Shown here one piece after another: positions 34,848 through 48,297 of a DNA stretch of 64,000 nucleotides. The stretch is from Salminus brasiliensis. Taxonomy: Eukaryota > Chordata > Actinopteri > Characiformes > Bryconidae. The notes beneath the pieces are model-generated. The model searched no databases. It had not been told where the DNA came from and saw nothing but the letters and a program-made list of their open reading frames with translations. The first letter of the stretch is position 1, and each line of letters starts with the position of its first letter. The stretch spans positions 26,998,987 to 27,062,986 of the forward strand of contig NC_132880.1 of assembly GCF_030463535.1 (NCBI RefSeq). The letters run 5' to 3'. The position numbers were made by a program, and so were the translations under genes.

Positions 34848-37800
34848 TCCAGAAGGACCGAACTCAGCTGGTAAGTCCCGCTTGTAACTTGGACAAAGTG
34901 TAGTGGAGAGAGTTATGGTCTCCATACTGACTTTTGTATTTAGTGGCATCTAAGCCGATTCAAACTAGCTAAGGATATTTTCGGAGTAAACAGTGAAGCA
35001 CTTTTGTAAGTTGCTCTGGATAAGAGTGTCTGCTAAATCTTCAGTCTTTTCCTTTTTGTTACTTGGTGGGCCTGAACGAACAGATAAGAGCACTGGGTTG
35101 GGTTTCATTACGTTACTATAACAAAGAATCTTACTGGTAAATAAGTAATTGTAACTTGTCTGATGGTTGTCCTCCAGATGTGTTTACTCAGTTTTGGAGA
35201 AAGAGGTTATTTCCTCAGCGAGGTACATGCATGTATGTGTGTTTGTTGTAGTTGTTCATTTTAATTATAATATATCTGGTGACGTAGTGCTGTTGTTGCT
35301 TTAAATATTGTTTAGGGATGCACATTGATATTGGAATCACATTGGTATTGGCAGATTTTTTTTTTTTTTATAATTTGACATTAGGCAGCTATTTGAATTT
35401 GACGGATATTAAGGCAGTCCTGGGTCGCAGTGCTATTCACCGTTCTGTATTTATATTCCTTCGGTAAGAAATGCTGTCTGTGATGCTTTCGCAGGTATAT
35501 GTAGCTCCGTTTTCCTTATATAAATGTTCCTTTCAGTGAATAATATTGGATATTGGCATTGGCCTACGATTCCCATATCCGTGCATCCCGTGTATTGTTA
35601 GTAGTCTGTCCACGTGTGATGGTGTTGTGGAGCGAACATGTTCAAAACAAACATAATTAATAAGTAAGTAAGTAAATAAATGGGGAGTGATGAGATGAGG
35701 ACCATGAGCCAGGTGTTTGTGCATGCTCTGTGATTGTGCATTTGCAGCTGGTGTCACTTTTAACCAAATCGTGCCTTAGTTCTGCATGCTTCTATAGGTC
35801 AGAACAGTATGGTATGTGTTTGTGGTGGTTTGTGGTTGGAGTTGTTGGGGTTTTTGGTTTTTTTTTGGCTTTGATCTGCACAGAGGGTTGGTGTTTTTTC
35901 CTAGTCAGGCAGGCATCTGTGGATTAAGCCTAAGTCTTACAAGCATGTTAGTGCTAAGGCTTAGTAAGGAGAATTAGTAGTAGAATATGAAAGGAATGGT
36001 TGACTGAAAAATCAGATTTACAGTTTTCTCTGTCTCTCGGATACAAGGATCATATAGTAGAAGTAAAGAAGGTTTGCAGAGTTGTAGGCTTTCATTGCAT
36101 TTCATTAGCTATTTTTGCATCAAAGCTTCAGTGCTAAACCTTCTGTGTAAAACAAAAGATATCGGTTTAGAGTGAATCCCTCCTAACAAATCGCACATTA
36201 CGTGATTTGACAGCAGTTTTTTTAAACTGCTGGAATCCCAAATCATTAGGGAGAGTCAGTCAAGTATAAAGAAAAATTATTGTCAAGTCATTTGTCAAGT
36301 CAGATTTATTTGTATAGCGCTTTTTACAACTGTTGTCGTCACAAAGCAGCTTTACATAATTAGTACTTAATAAAGGACAGAGAAGAAAGAAGAAATAACA
36401 TGAAGGATCAAAGAACCCCTGTGAGCAAGCCAATGGCGACAGTGGCAAGGAAAAACTCCCTCAGAGCTGGAGGAAGAAACCTTGGGAGGAACCAAGACTC
36501 ACAAGGGGGACCCATCCTCTTCTGGTCAGAGCTATTTAAACATTAATGATAAAATTGGGGCTCATTCAATAAACCATTGTGAAAACATGAGCAAACTGCG
36601 ACTAAATTATTAGGAAAGTTGACCTTTCCACTGAACGCTGCCTAAACACCAGATTTATTAGTACGCCATGAGAATTCTCATGCAGAAATCAATGTATGAT
36701 GATAAATCCTGCTGCAGCGCAAAATCAGCCATTTCCTCTGGTTGCTATTTTAGATTCTAAACATTTTATAGTGGTATAATCCACATTACTTAAGTAACAT
36801 GTTACATGTGTGGCAAAATGGTTTAGCAAGCAGTTTCCCTTTGTGGGCTACTAGGCTACTTTTTTGTGTGTAATTTCATGTGATTTTATTTGCATTTATT
36901 AGTTAATTCTGTAGTTATTGCTTGAGTTAATGTTCAGTCAAATGGCACTTTCAAGGTTATTTGGACCTTATGTCCACTCATGTTCAAGAGCCTGTGCGAC
37001 TTCTGTTCCTACTTACAAACATTTGAGACTATAAACATTTAAATGAATGCAGGTGTATTTTACAAATGATTTTTGTAAAATCTTATGTGCAGATTCATTC
37101 TACTTGCATGTCATGAATGAGCCCCCCCCCTCTTTTACATCCTTATAGTCAGGTGATTTTTCTTATGTTGAACTGAGCAAAACAACTAATGACTAGGCTT
37201 AGGTGGGGGGGGGAACACATTAAAATCCAAATAATTCATATTTTGACGGGTGGTCCCTCTTTGATAGCCAGTGTTTGTTTACATTTTTTTCCCATCATGA
37301 CAAACACAGATAATTTATCATAATTATTAAGTAAAACATTTTAAAGCTGTATAAATTTACACAGAGTGTGCCAGAACAGGAATTCTTTGTGTTTATAAAA
37401 GTGATGAATAGACCATTCCAGTTTGTCAGACTGGGGGATATACAAATATATTCAAAACTGTTAGTAAGAAATGGTACACTAAGAGTGTACACAAACACAC
37501 CATGTGTGTTATCCTTTGTCATTCAGTATGATTTGTAATTCAAATGATTTCTTGTGTAATGACGACAAAAACAGAAACGAAACTTTGTGTGTTTTTATAA
37601 CATCATGTAAGTACCGTGGCATGCAAATGTGTGGACACCTGTGGTCAAAATGTTTGTTACTGTGAATAGGTAAGTGAGTAGAATTTTGAAAAGACATAGT
37701 AATAATCTAATATAAAGTGCAATTTTAGAGTGGAAAAAGGAAATGTTTGGTAAATTTGTACTTGCTTTACCAAGATATCAGACTTCAATTCGCTTCTTAA

Positions 37801-40595
37801 GGCTGTGGCTTGTTCAGTCACCATTTGGCAAGGCAAGGTGCTGCAATTTTCGAAGCTATAGATACTGTTACTCCTCAAACCTTGTGCCAACAATTAGCAG
37901 CCATAGGCTACTCTAAGCAGCTGTGTAGCACTCTGTAAAGTAATTGATGCCCACCAAGCAGTAGCAGTCTTAAAGAAGACAGCTGAAGTGGTTTCAGGTA
38001 GCTAATTCCTCAGTTTGTAATTCAGTGAATTAAGTATTAAGAAATGGAAGTTAACAAGAATGCTGAGGTCAAGTTGGGATCTGGAAGACCAATAAAATCT
38101 TCAGAGAGAACTGCTCATAGGATTGCTAGAAAGGCAAAGGCAAATCCAAACCCTTCAGGAAGATTTAGCAGACTTTGCAGTAGTGGTGCACTAGTAATGT
38201 CCGTCTTTCACATGATTCAAAGTAATTAGTAACATGGTTTGAAAACAATACTTTATGATCAGTGTTAATAAAAATGTGAGTGGTACAGCAGTCTAATTGT
38301 TGGGTGGGTACTCACTGGGTGGGTAGGATTACCCTCCCTTTTCCCATCATTTAGCAATGCTTGTCAAAGCAGGTGTCTGTTAGCTGTTGTAACAGAACTG
38401 GCAGTTAGCGTTTTCCAAGTGCAATCAGCTGTCTAGTGGTGTTGTGTTAGCAGCAGTTCGAAAAGGTGTGGTGGCTTGCTTTATGACTGAGAAGAAGCAC
38501 ATGCCAGACTCTGCCATAATTCTCCAAGAGTATGTGAAGAGCTAATTAGATATTTACTAATATTGTGTTAGTAACTGTTCTTTTGTCTCTGTATATATCA
38601 ACACAGGAACTACTGGAACTCGTGGGATGGCATCTTTGGAAGTAAGAATATGTTTGATATTATGACACATATAATAAATGTTTCTCAAGATGTGTCACGT
38701 TCTATTTTTCTCATCATTCCATGCTACGCTATTGTTCCGTATACTCTAAGAATATATGAACAATGATGTTTGTTGCATATCTCCCTAATGTTGGATTGCA
38801 TAATATTCTTAATAATATTATACTTACAGGGAGTGGGCTCCGCGAGTTTATCTCAGACCAATAAGAAAACCATTGGCCATCGTGGGATTGATCCTACAGG
38901 GGAAACTACATACAAAAAGGTAAGTTCAGCTTTTGGATTGTGTGTGAATTGCTAAATTTATCTATACATCTAAAGAATGTGTAACTGATCAGAATGCTCC
39001 CTGCAAGCAGTAAAATATTAATATTGCACATGTAACCATAACCATAGATGTGAAGGTTTCTGTAGTGTGATGAGAACAAAAGAGGTTAAGTGTGTCCTTT
39101 TTCCTGTTTGAATCTAGGTGCTTTTCCCATGTCGCATGTGCTTTGGCTGGAAAATGTTTTAGTTTCAGTAATTTTTCAGGAAAGGTTTACATCACAGATC
39201 TGGAATTGCAGTCTGTGCCTCATATAAAATAAACAAGACCACAGTCTGATAATGAAGATAAAATTATCTGATTTTATTGAGCACTTAATGAGATCCACAG
39301 TAGGGATGCCTTCAATTTCTCAGTGATTTCTTAAAGCCCCTGTACTCGTCAATCTTAGTTCACATTTAGCTGCATGTGTGTAATATAGCTATATTGTCTT
39401 TTTGTAATAACACATTTTTCCACCCTCCATCTTCAGACTACATCATCTGCCCTAAAAGGTGCCATCCAGCTGGGCATCACGCACACAGTGGGAAGCTTAA
39501 GTCAGAAGCCAGAGAGAGATGTGCTCATGCAGGATTTTGAAGTAGTGGAGAGCATATTCTTTCCCAGGTATGTTTGCACATGCTTGTGTGTGTGACTGCA
39601 GAAATGTTTTAAAAGGAATGGTTTGTCAAAAATGTAACTTGATTAATCACTTTCCCCAAATACAGTTGATCAGCCAAGACCGATTTGGTATGTGAACTTT
39701 GCTACTTGATGAAATGTCGTGAAATCATAATTACAAAACAAAGGGCTTTTAAGTTGAAATGATGTGTACAGAAAGTGAAGAAAAGATTCAAGTATCCCTC
39801 TCTCTATGCACACAACAAGAGGGAGAGAGAAAGACATAGAAAGGGGAGAAAGGTAGATTAAACTACCTGATGTTACATTATACAGGTTTTACAGTTGAAA
39901 GGAACATTCACAATGTAACCTACAGCCCGTTGCATACCAGACACGCTGCAGCGTGAAAGTGTTCTCAATAAGGCTTTAGTTTAATGTTGTACTGTCTCGA
40001 TATGGCGGACCTGCCTAGGTGAGATTTTTTTTTTTTGTCGTGTCTTTCCTAAAGTTAAAATGTTTGTTGGCTGAAATTGGGGGGTCTAGATTTAATCTGA
40101 TCTCCCATTGTAAACTTAACTTCTCACCCCAAATGCAGCAAGGACCCAAGGCATGTTATGTTAGTTAGATTTTGCACTGAATAATTCCTTTAAATCTAAG
40201 ATGGAGAATGCCACTCAACTTGGATTAAAGAAAATCACTTTCTAACAACCTTTCTTGTTTTCTCTCCTTCTCTCACTCTCTCTCACTCTAAGCGAGGGCA
40301 GTAATTTAACCCCAGGCCACCACCATGGTGACTTCAGATTTAAAACCTATGCCCCGATTGCCTTCCGCTACTTCAGAGACATGTTCGGGATTCGGCCTGA
40401 CGATTACCTGGTAACATTCTTCTTATACTCTGTGCCTTGCTGCTGTGTGCAAGTGCAGTTAGTTGATAAGATTAACGTTAGAAACGTGAAAGTGTGATGT
40501 CAGTATTCATAATTGATCCAGTTTTATTTTGATTGCAAAATTGACAACACTGCAGCATCTGAAAATCATTCAGAAAATCATTTATTGTTTGATTA

Positions 40596-40636
<41 letters not shown>

Positions 40637-42842
40637 AGTGTAACATATTAAAGATTCTGACCATACAATGCAGTAACAATTTATTTATAGGCAGAAACTT
40701 GACTGGGACATCCTGGAACTTTAGGTTATTTCATGATTCAGTAAATGCTGGCTTTTGAGGTCTGCTTTGCTGAAGACATTGCAGTCACTGTGGGTTCACT
40801 GTGTTGTGAATGTGCTTTTGTGTTTCGCAGTACTCTCTCTGTAATGAGCCTCTTATAGAGCTCTCGAACTCTGGGGCGAGTGGATCTCTGTTCTATGTCT
40901 CTAGTGATGACGAGTTCATCATTAAAACAGTCCAGCACAAGGAGGCAGAGTTCCTGCAGAAGCTTTTGCCCGGATACTTTATGGTGAGAGCGGTTTCCTG
41001 TCTATTTGGTTGTTAATCTCTTTGAACCTTCCTGCATTTGCTTGCTGTAATTATTTAACTTTCTTTGAATTTAAGACATTTGAGTTCATTAAAGAGTGAC
41101 ATTTCCCCCCTACATTACATTGTTGATGTTGATTCTTCTTCCAGAACTTAAACCAGAACAAGAGGACGCTACTGCCTAAGTTCTATGGGCTCTACTGTGT
41201 TCAGGCTGGAGGAAAGAACATACGCATCGTTGTTATGAACAACTTGCTTCCCTGTGCTGTCCCCATGCACCTGAAATATGACCTGAAGGGCTCCACATAC
41301 AAGCGCAGGGCCTCCCCCAAGGAGCGCACCAAAAGCCTGCCCACCTACAAAGACCTGGACTTTATACAGGACCTACCCGAAGGTTTGCTGCTAGAGAATG
41401 ACCACTACAACGCCCTCTGTAAAACCATCCAACGAGATTGTCTGGTAAGAGTAAAAGTTTGTATCTCTAAAGTTGTGGAAGGTGATGGGTGTGTGCATCT
41501 GTGCCATGGAGCAAAACCTGCCAAACTTGACATGTTAGGCTTCAGTCCAAACATGAAGGAAGTGTACCCTTAAAGGCACTGTATACAATTCTAGAGAACG
41601 ACTGTTCATATTTGATCTCAACAGCAAAACAGAACGCACCCCTTGTTTCAGTGCTTCTTCAGACGCTCTGTGCCCCAAATTCATGCTCACATTGCCATGG
41701 TAAAAGCATTAGGTTTGCAGGCCAAAAGAAATATGGCGGAAGATAGGTTAGCATTAGCTGGGTTGTGGGTTAGCTACAGTTACTGCTGCTAATTGTGATT
41801 GTCTATCACTGACATTCTCGGGACAAAACAGTACTGACCTATTTTGGTGAAACGGCAAAAATAAGTACATTTTATCGCCTGTTGAGCAAGAATAGAGCAA
41901 CATTCTCCTCTCTTTTTGAACCATTCAAAACCATCACCCATGTATTCGCTCTAGCCTGGCCTAAGAACTGTTTGTTCAGCTTTTGTTAGTCAGATCTTTT
42001 TCTCTCCTCGATAATGCGTGTAGTTCAACGTGTAACTGATACGCAGTCTCCCCTGCCCGTTCCCTCCCCTGACCTCTGCACGAGCACAAACACAACCTGT
42101 TGCTGATTGGCTGGAATAGTCTCCGGCTGAGTCTGTTTGTTTCTCATTTACTTGTCTGGGACTGAGTTCGAACACTGGACTTTTTTTTTTCCAGTGCGCA
42201 AATAGAGCTAGTGAACTGAAAGGAAACATTGTGCTGACTTTTACAAGATTTGTAATGGTTTGCAAAACTCTACAAATCTGGTAAGTCAGGGCATTGAATT
42301 ATGGTTGTAGCATGCTCTGTGTAGTAGATACTGCATTCCGATCCTGTGATGTGAGCCTTTTGTCTGTGCTGCAGTTGCTGCAGAGTTTCAAGATCATGGA
42401 CTACAGTCTACTTGTGGGGATTCACAATGTGGACCGGGCTGGAGAAGAGGCGTCTACAGCAGTACCTGACCATAAGAGGGCTCAGGGCCAGAAGGCCCTG
42501 TACTGCACAGCTATGGAGGCAATTCAGGGAGAGGTCAAGAGCAAGACTCCACTACAGCCCAATGAGAGGTTAGGCTATGCTTCTTTAGCAGCGTGCAGAG
42601 CTTTTTCTGTTTTGCCAGAAGGTTGATCTGATCTGTGGTTGACCAAATCCTTGCAGGTTTTCACATCAGCAACAAAGCTTCTTGAATGATATGGATAAGA
42701 ATTTCATTAGATGCACAGCTGGATTTCAGCAGTCTGTAACAAATCAAGCAAGCAATGCCATCCAATAGCAGTGTTCAGTCCTTTATTAAGAGCTGAGCTG
42801 CTGGTGGAACTGCACAAATCCATCCAGTGGCTGGAGTTCAGA

Positions 42843-42874
<32 letters not shown>

Positions 42875-45800
42875 CAGTTGATCCTAGTCAAGGAAACCAA
42901 CCTACGTGTATTTCACTGTCAAACTCTCTTGGAGATGGGTGTTTTAAATGGTTTCTGGTTTGCATATGACTTTTGCACTTTACTATACAAATGTTTGATC
43001 CTGCTTTTGCATATGTGCATTTTTTCATTACAGCTTGGGGGGAATTCCAGCACGGAACTTAAAGGGGGAAAGGTTGCTGGTCTTCATTGGCATCATCGAC
43101 ATCCTTCAGTCCTACAGGTGCTAGAGTTTAATTAATGATATTTTAGATGTCATGTGGTTTTATTTCTAACAACCAGATACTTTCTTGACATTTTTCTAGC
43201 TTGTGTAACACACTTGGTTTATGTTCTTTAGGTTTGTAAAGAGATTGGAACACTCATGGAAAGCCTTGGTACATGATGGGGTAAGTTTGTGGTTCAGATG
43301 CCTTTGAGAAGTGCTTACAGTATCGATGAGTGGTGAGAATAGACAGAATAATCTTTCCTATGCATTGATAGAAATGCGCATGCTTATAAATTACACAAAA
43401 ATGTTATCTATAATCTATCTATATAGATTAGATAAATCAGTAATACCAAAATGTAAAGGTTTGTCCATATGTCCTAGTTTTTATTTACTCTGGTGATTAA
43501 TTTTCTGCTTCAGGATACCGTGTCAGTACACAGACCTGGCTTCTATGCAGATCGCTTCCAGAAGTTCATGTGCACCACTGTCTTCAGGAAAATGTCAAGT
43601 AAGTATGGCACCTGGTGTCAACAAATATTCTGCTTGATTTTTATTTTATATTCTTTTTATAACACCGACTTTTACTCCTCCTTAGTTAAAACCTCTCCTT
43701 CAAAGAAGAATCGAGTAGGCGCAGTGCCTGCTGTGCGAAAAGCCAACACTGCAGTATCTGGACAGAATCTTCAGCCTCTACCATCAGCTGTAACACAAAC
43801 CGCTACAGTGGCACAGACAAATGCAGAACAAACCCATCCAGACCAGGACCCAACCCAGTTATCCAACAGCAGTTCTGTATCCCACAGTTTAGAGACAGAA
43901 AGAACAGGAGATGTAGGTAAGAAACTGAAAAGTCAGTGAAGGAGAATGATTAGTGGCATGAAGGTTTGTAGTAGAATTAGGATTAAGAGAAGATGCAGTG
44001 GCAGAACAGGCATCAGAATAAAAAGATTATAGTCTTCTGGATTAACATTTATAAGTATGTTAAAAAGGATTTGCATCATTAATGGAGAATTCTACTGTCA
44101 TTTCGAGTGCTTTGTTGTAGAGAAATGTGCTGGTTTCGATTTCAGACCCAGAGCTAAAGCACAGATATAGTACTTTATTATGCAAAATGACCAATGTTGT
44201 ACTGGGTTTTGCATGTATGTTAATGGTAAAACAGTGCTAAACTTGTGTGGGAATATATTATAAAAATTATTTGCTTTAAAAAAAATATTTACTTTAAAAT
44301 TAGGTTTTGGCCTGCAAAGTTTTTAGGAACTAATCGTAGCAAGTTCATTTAAAGCCTTTCTGTATATTAACTCCAAGTTGATTGTTTTGGTCAAGGGAGC
44401 GCTTGTATTGTGATCTTTATAATTACTGCTGCTCTTATGTTGCTAATGTAAAATCAGTCCATTTCTGAGCACTGTTGACCTGCCCTATTTTTTCCTGTAC
44501 TCCTGAAGATTTGCAGGCTCGCCCTGACCTGCTGCCTAGACCCCCAACTCAAGATGACGTCACAAGCAACTCTGCTGATACAACACTGTCGACATTTTCT
44601 CTAGGAAGCCTTGAACCCGTACTCGGCGCTCTGCCCCCCAGGTATGCAGGTGGTTGTGTGTGCAGTGTTTCCCCAAGGCTGTTGGGAATATGTCTATTTA
44701 CTTTCTCAATGTTTTCAGAGTGGAAGAGCAGAAGCCCTGCAATGTAGATCAGACAGAGAGCGTCCCAGAAAGGTGAGGGGCACACAGAGAAAATCAACTG
44801 CCCAACAGATTCATGCTCAGCTCACACACTCCCCTTATTTATGACGCTTATTTGTTCATCTTTCATTTGCAGCACTGTATCTGCTCGATCTTTAGAGGAG
44901 AGCCCAAATGTTGAGGTCATATCTCTCAGTGATGTCCTCCCTCGGCCGGACAGCTGTTATGTAAGTAGCATCTTTTGAAAAAATAAAGCTCCGGTTCCAG
45001 GAACAGACATAATTTATTATTGCTCATGGTACAACCCTAAAGCAGCTAAATTGCAGCTTATCTATTTTCTTCTAAGCTGTCCTTACTTTGTAGCTAATCT
45101 TAAATTATACTGACAAATTATATACTCCACTGTTGTGCTGATGCACACCGAGGAAACATCAGTCACACAGAAATGTGTCAAGACTTAAGAGAGTCAAGCG
45201 AAGCTTACATGTTCTTGATGGTGTGAAAATACACCCTCACTTGTGCTAACAATATTAGCTTTGAAGGTCTACATGACAAACACGCTAGTAAATAGCTGGT
45301 AAATATGACCACATTGACTGAAAAGATATTCAGATCGTTTCAGCACACGCAGCCTCTCCCGTAGCCAGAATTTGGTCCAGTAAACCTTTTAATGAAGTGT
45401 TAGTGTCAGTGTTCTGTGCTTTAACTCTGTGGCGTATGGTTCACTGGGTTACAATCAGACACTTTAAAATCTTATATCTTAGCAAGATGGCTGAAGCATA
45501 GATTGCAACTGACATTGTGTTTTTTCACACTGTGTAAGAATGTAAATTTGTGAACAGGTGCATTAGTATTGGTTTGTGCATCGCAGTAAAAAACATTTAC
45601 CATACTAGAGAGCAGCTGCTACTCCTACTGAACACAGAATTGGGCAAGTTTCACTTTCTTGGAGATGTCTCAACTCTCAGCTGAAATGGAGATTTCAATT
45701 GTTTCTGCCACAGAGTTTGGCTGTGTAGCTCAACCTTTCTTGCAGAGACATGCAAAGCTTGTCGATTTGAACACCCTGAATACAGTCAAAAGTGGTGAGC

Positions 45801-47381
45801 CATTGTTCCAGTACTTTAAAACTAGCTATGTAATTATGTAATTATATAATAATTGTGACTGGCTTTGTGTCTACAAACATGAGGTGATGAGGTGTGCATG
45901 CACTTCTGAGCTAAAGGTTACTAATCACCAACCAGAAGGTTTTATGTCAGATGGGCACCATGGTAAACAAACTATGTTGTATTGCTTTAAGTGCAATAAC
46001 TGTGCGCTTTCTGTGTTCGTTTCCTGATAAAATTGTGCCAATGGTGCTTACTCCCCTGCTGACTGTCTCTCACCAGGCGCTTTCTGGGCCCAAGCACACT
46101 TACATCATCACCATGTGGCTTTTTGGGTTGAAGAAAAGCACTGCTACCTGATCTGCATCGCCTGCTCGATTTGTACTGTGCATGCAGAGAACTTGAGCTT
46201 CGCAGATTTTATTTACTCTGGTGATTTATATGGAGTTGTTTTGGGTGCTCTGATGCACAGATTTATCAAATATGCAACACTGGATTTTCTTATTGTGCTG
46301 CACGTATAAGAATTTTATAGCGGCAGGCAGCACTGGGCAATCACGCTAGTCAAACGAACCTGGCTTGTTGGAGAGTTAACGTGCTTGGGCACAGTTAGGG
46401 TTGCAAAAGGGTGGAAAAATTCTGATACATTTCCAGTACATTATCTGTATCTTTCCATGGAAACTTGAGCTTGGGAACTTTTTGTTTTGTTTTGTTTTGT
46501 TTTCTTTTTTTTGTTAACAGCAGACATGAAGGCATAATACAAATAAATGTACCATGGGTTTCAAGAAATCATCTGTACATGTGATGGAGGAATGAGCAGT
46601 GCATGCAGGGGGTGTGGTCTCAATGGCAGCTTTGCTATTCAACTATTTTGGTTTCATGTCTATTTATATAATTTATATAATTATACAGATTATGCTTCAA
46701 TATATTTTTCACCAACTATATGTAACCTTTTCTCATTTAGCTTTGAATATTTCTGTTTAATTCCATGGTAAGTTTCCCAACTTTGGAAAATTCCAAAATA
46801 TTGCAACCCTAGGCACAGTACAAGGTGATCACACTAGTCAAATTAACTGGTCTTGGGGAGCAGTAACTGTGCATAGTCACGGTACAGAGCAACCAGGTTA
46901 AGTGCCTCCTTATATTCATTGATTTCCATATTAGCATGTGTGATCTCAGCCTGGGAAATGTTGACCAATCTAAGCTCAGAAATGCACAGGCAGACACCAA
47001 AGTCTACTTAAACATGCTTTATTCATACAGAAGTGCACACATTAACTTACACTTACATTGGGTGATCCTCCCCTAACTTACATTAGAGGAGGATCACCCA
47101 ACTGGTGACTCCACCATCCTCTAACCACACATGGTTGGATTACAATATAATCTTACAAAGTAAAAGATAAAACTAGATGTTACTAAAAAATGATTAATCG
47201 CTAATGCTAGTCAGCGGTCACTTTAAAACAGACCAAGGAGTAAGCAGCTAAATAGTGCTGTTCACTTGGTCACAAAGTGTCCACCATAAATTAAAAAGTA
47301 ATATTAACAAATCCCATGCATTCTTTTTTCTCTGTCTCTCTGTCTGTCTCTCTGTCTCTCTGTCTGTCTCTGTTACAGTGA
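34834..47381 (+). CDS. pip5k1a: Phosphatidylinositol-4-phosphate 5-kinase type I alpha
   Basis: Phosphorylates PI4P to PI(4,5)P2 at the plasma membrane and in nuclear speckles. Coding exons: 34834-34870, 38607-38641, 38830-38919, 39437-39567, 40293-40410, 40831-40983, 41145-41444, 42375-42568, 43034-43117, 43232-43280, 43514-43598, 43686-43916, 44509-44641, 44719-44772, 44873-44960, 47379-47381. All junctions are GT/AG and in phase; total 1785 nt, 594 residues, compared with 562 or so in human. The kinase core spans about residues 60-425, and the rest is a variable Ser/Pro-rich tail that fits type I enzymes. The next gene is psmd4, the same order as on human 1q21, which favours the alpha paralogue over beta or gamma. 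Confidence 0.9.
34893..35042 (+). mobile_element. L2-like LINE 3' end copy
   Basis: GCACTTTTGTAAGTTGCTCT followed by GGATAAGAGTGTCTGCTAAA is the same 3' end sequence seen at 17375-17440 (inverted) and 18170-18220. The copy is in pip5k1a intron sense orientation and begins only about 20 bases after the donor of the start-codon exon. Confidence 0.7.
36284..36550 (-). mobile_element. LINE 3' end fragment, close copy of 31300-31565
   Basis: The stretch from GATTTATTTGTATAGCGCTT to the ATTAATGATAAAA block matches 31317-31570 almost base for base. It also has the CAAGTCA tail. It is a 5'-truncated insertion of the same LINE family on the minus strand, within a pip5k1a intron. Confidence 0.85.
37612..38225 (+). 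mobile_element. Tc1-like element remnant with transposase N-terminal fragment
   Basis: The left end GTGGCATGCAAATGTGTGGA resembles the ends of fish mariner/Tc1 elements (GGCATGCAAAAGTTTGGGCA). At 38044-38229 the frame contains [20 protein letters not shown], then KANPNPSG, equivalent to the GRPRKTS..RIARKA.NP hinge and second helix-turn-helix of Tc1 transposase. The nuclease half is missing. It lies within the pip5k1a intron before exon 38607. Confidence 0.6.
39437..43598 (+). CDS. pip5k1a: pip5k1a kinase core exons
   Basis: Motifs in order: [16 protein letters not shown] and [11 protein letters not shown] at the start; [20 protein letters not shown]; the phosphate-binding loop SGASGSLFY and lysine of [40 protein letters not shown]; the catalytic-loop equivalent [30 protein letters not shown]; and the activation loop [19 protein letters not shown]. 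The type I activation loop, not the PIP4K type, is present, so PI4P should be the substrate. Confidence 0.9.
40597..40634. repeat. (AAT)n microsatellite
   Basis: Perfect AAT triplets in a pip5k1a intron. Confidence 0.88.
42848..42874. repeat. Poly-A tract
   Basis: 27 uninterrupted A in the pip5k1a intron before exon 43034. Confidence 0.9.
46396..46811. mobile_element. hAT-type miniature transposon with exact 8-bp target duplication
   Basis: The element begins TAGGGTTGCAA and ends TTGCAACCCTA, perfect terminal inverted repeats of 10-11 bases with a more diverged extension (GGTGGAAAAATTC against GGAATTTTCC complement). It is flanked on both sides by GGCACAGT (46388-46395 and 46812-46819), an 8-bp target-site duplication as hAT transposases make. 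The 416-base interior has no transposase. It is in the last pip5k1a intron. Confidence 0.85.
47058..47101. repeat. Short perfect inverted repeat
   Basis: TTGGGTGATCCTCC (47058-47071) and GGAGGATCACCCAA (47088-47101) are exact inverse complements with a 16-base loop. It is in the last pip5k1a intron, about 280 bases before its acceptor. No known role. Confidence 0.7.
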
Positions 47382-48253
47382 CATCGGTTTAAAGAGGAGA
47401 GATAAGTCAAAGTAAGGTGGGGGCCGAGAGCATGCCGCTCTACCAGTGTCAGAAAATGGAAGCAGAAAGATGAGACTGCAGCCAGGTAAACTACAGAAAG
47501 GACTGGAAGGACAAAGACGTTTTACAGATGACTACTACATCAAGGGTCGCTGCTAAAGAGGTATTGTCAGTAGGAAACAAGATGCCTGCATTCTGTCAGG
47601 AGTTTCAAACCACTGTTCTCACAGCATTCAAGCAGAACAACTGTGCCTTAATTATCTTCAGCTCTCAAGAACAGGGATAGAACAAGACTGTTTCACAAGA
47701 TCCTTAGTAAACCAAACTACTCTCGCAAAGCAGACAGAACGGTAGTGTTTTTTAGTTTTTTTAAATAAATATAGAGACTTTGTTGACCACTGAGCCAGAC
47801 AAATCAATGCTGAAACAAAAGAGGCGCATACATAACACACAGGTCAAGTCAAAGCTTGTGTGTTTTTGGGTTGAGGGGCCAAAAAAAAAAATTGCCAGTT
47901 GAACTAACCCTAGCCACAGCATACGTTCCATACACAGTCGCCTATAATGTTAATATGCATTAAAACTGGCTGAATATCACGATGATTTTACGATTGAAGA
48001 AGCTACCAGCTATTTGAATCATTTAGGGTCAGTTTTCCCAATCATGGATTACATTTTCCTTTCAATGAGGAATCTCAATTCAGACTGATGTGCAACTGAA
48101 GACTAGATATAGCCTCTGTCTGGGGAAAATTACCCTTAGTGTTTAAATTTTGTTTTATAGCCCAAAAGCACAGTTGCAGTAAGTGGTAGGGAAAGCTAGC
48201 TTTTATACTGCAACAAAAAGAGGCCTTTAAACCAGGAGTGTACGTTAACCAGT

Positions 48254-48297
<44 letters not shown>

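Noticed and set aside
43514-43598. FYADRF in the pip5k1a activation loop as an unusual substitution
   Set aside because: Aspartate at this position also occurs in type I kinases of the beta kind, so it is not evidence of altered specificity.
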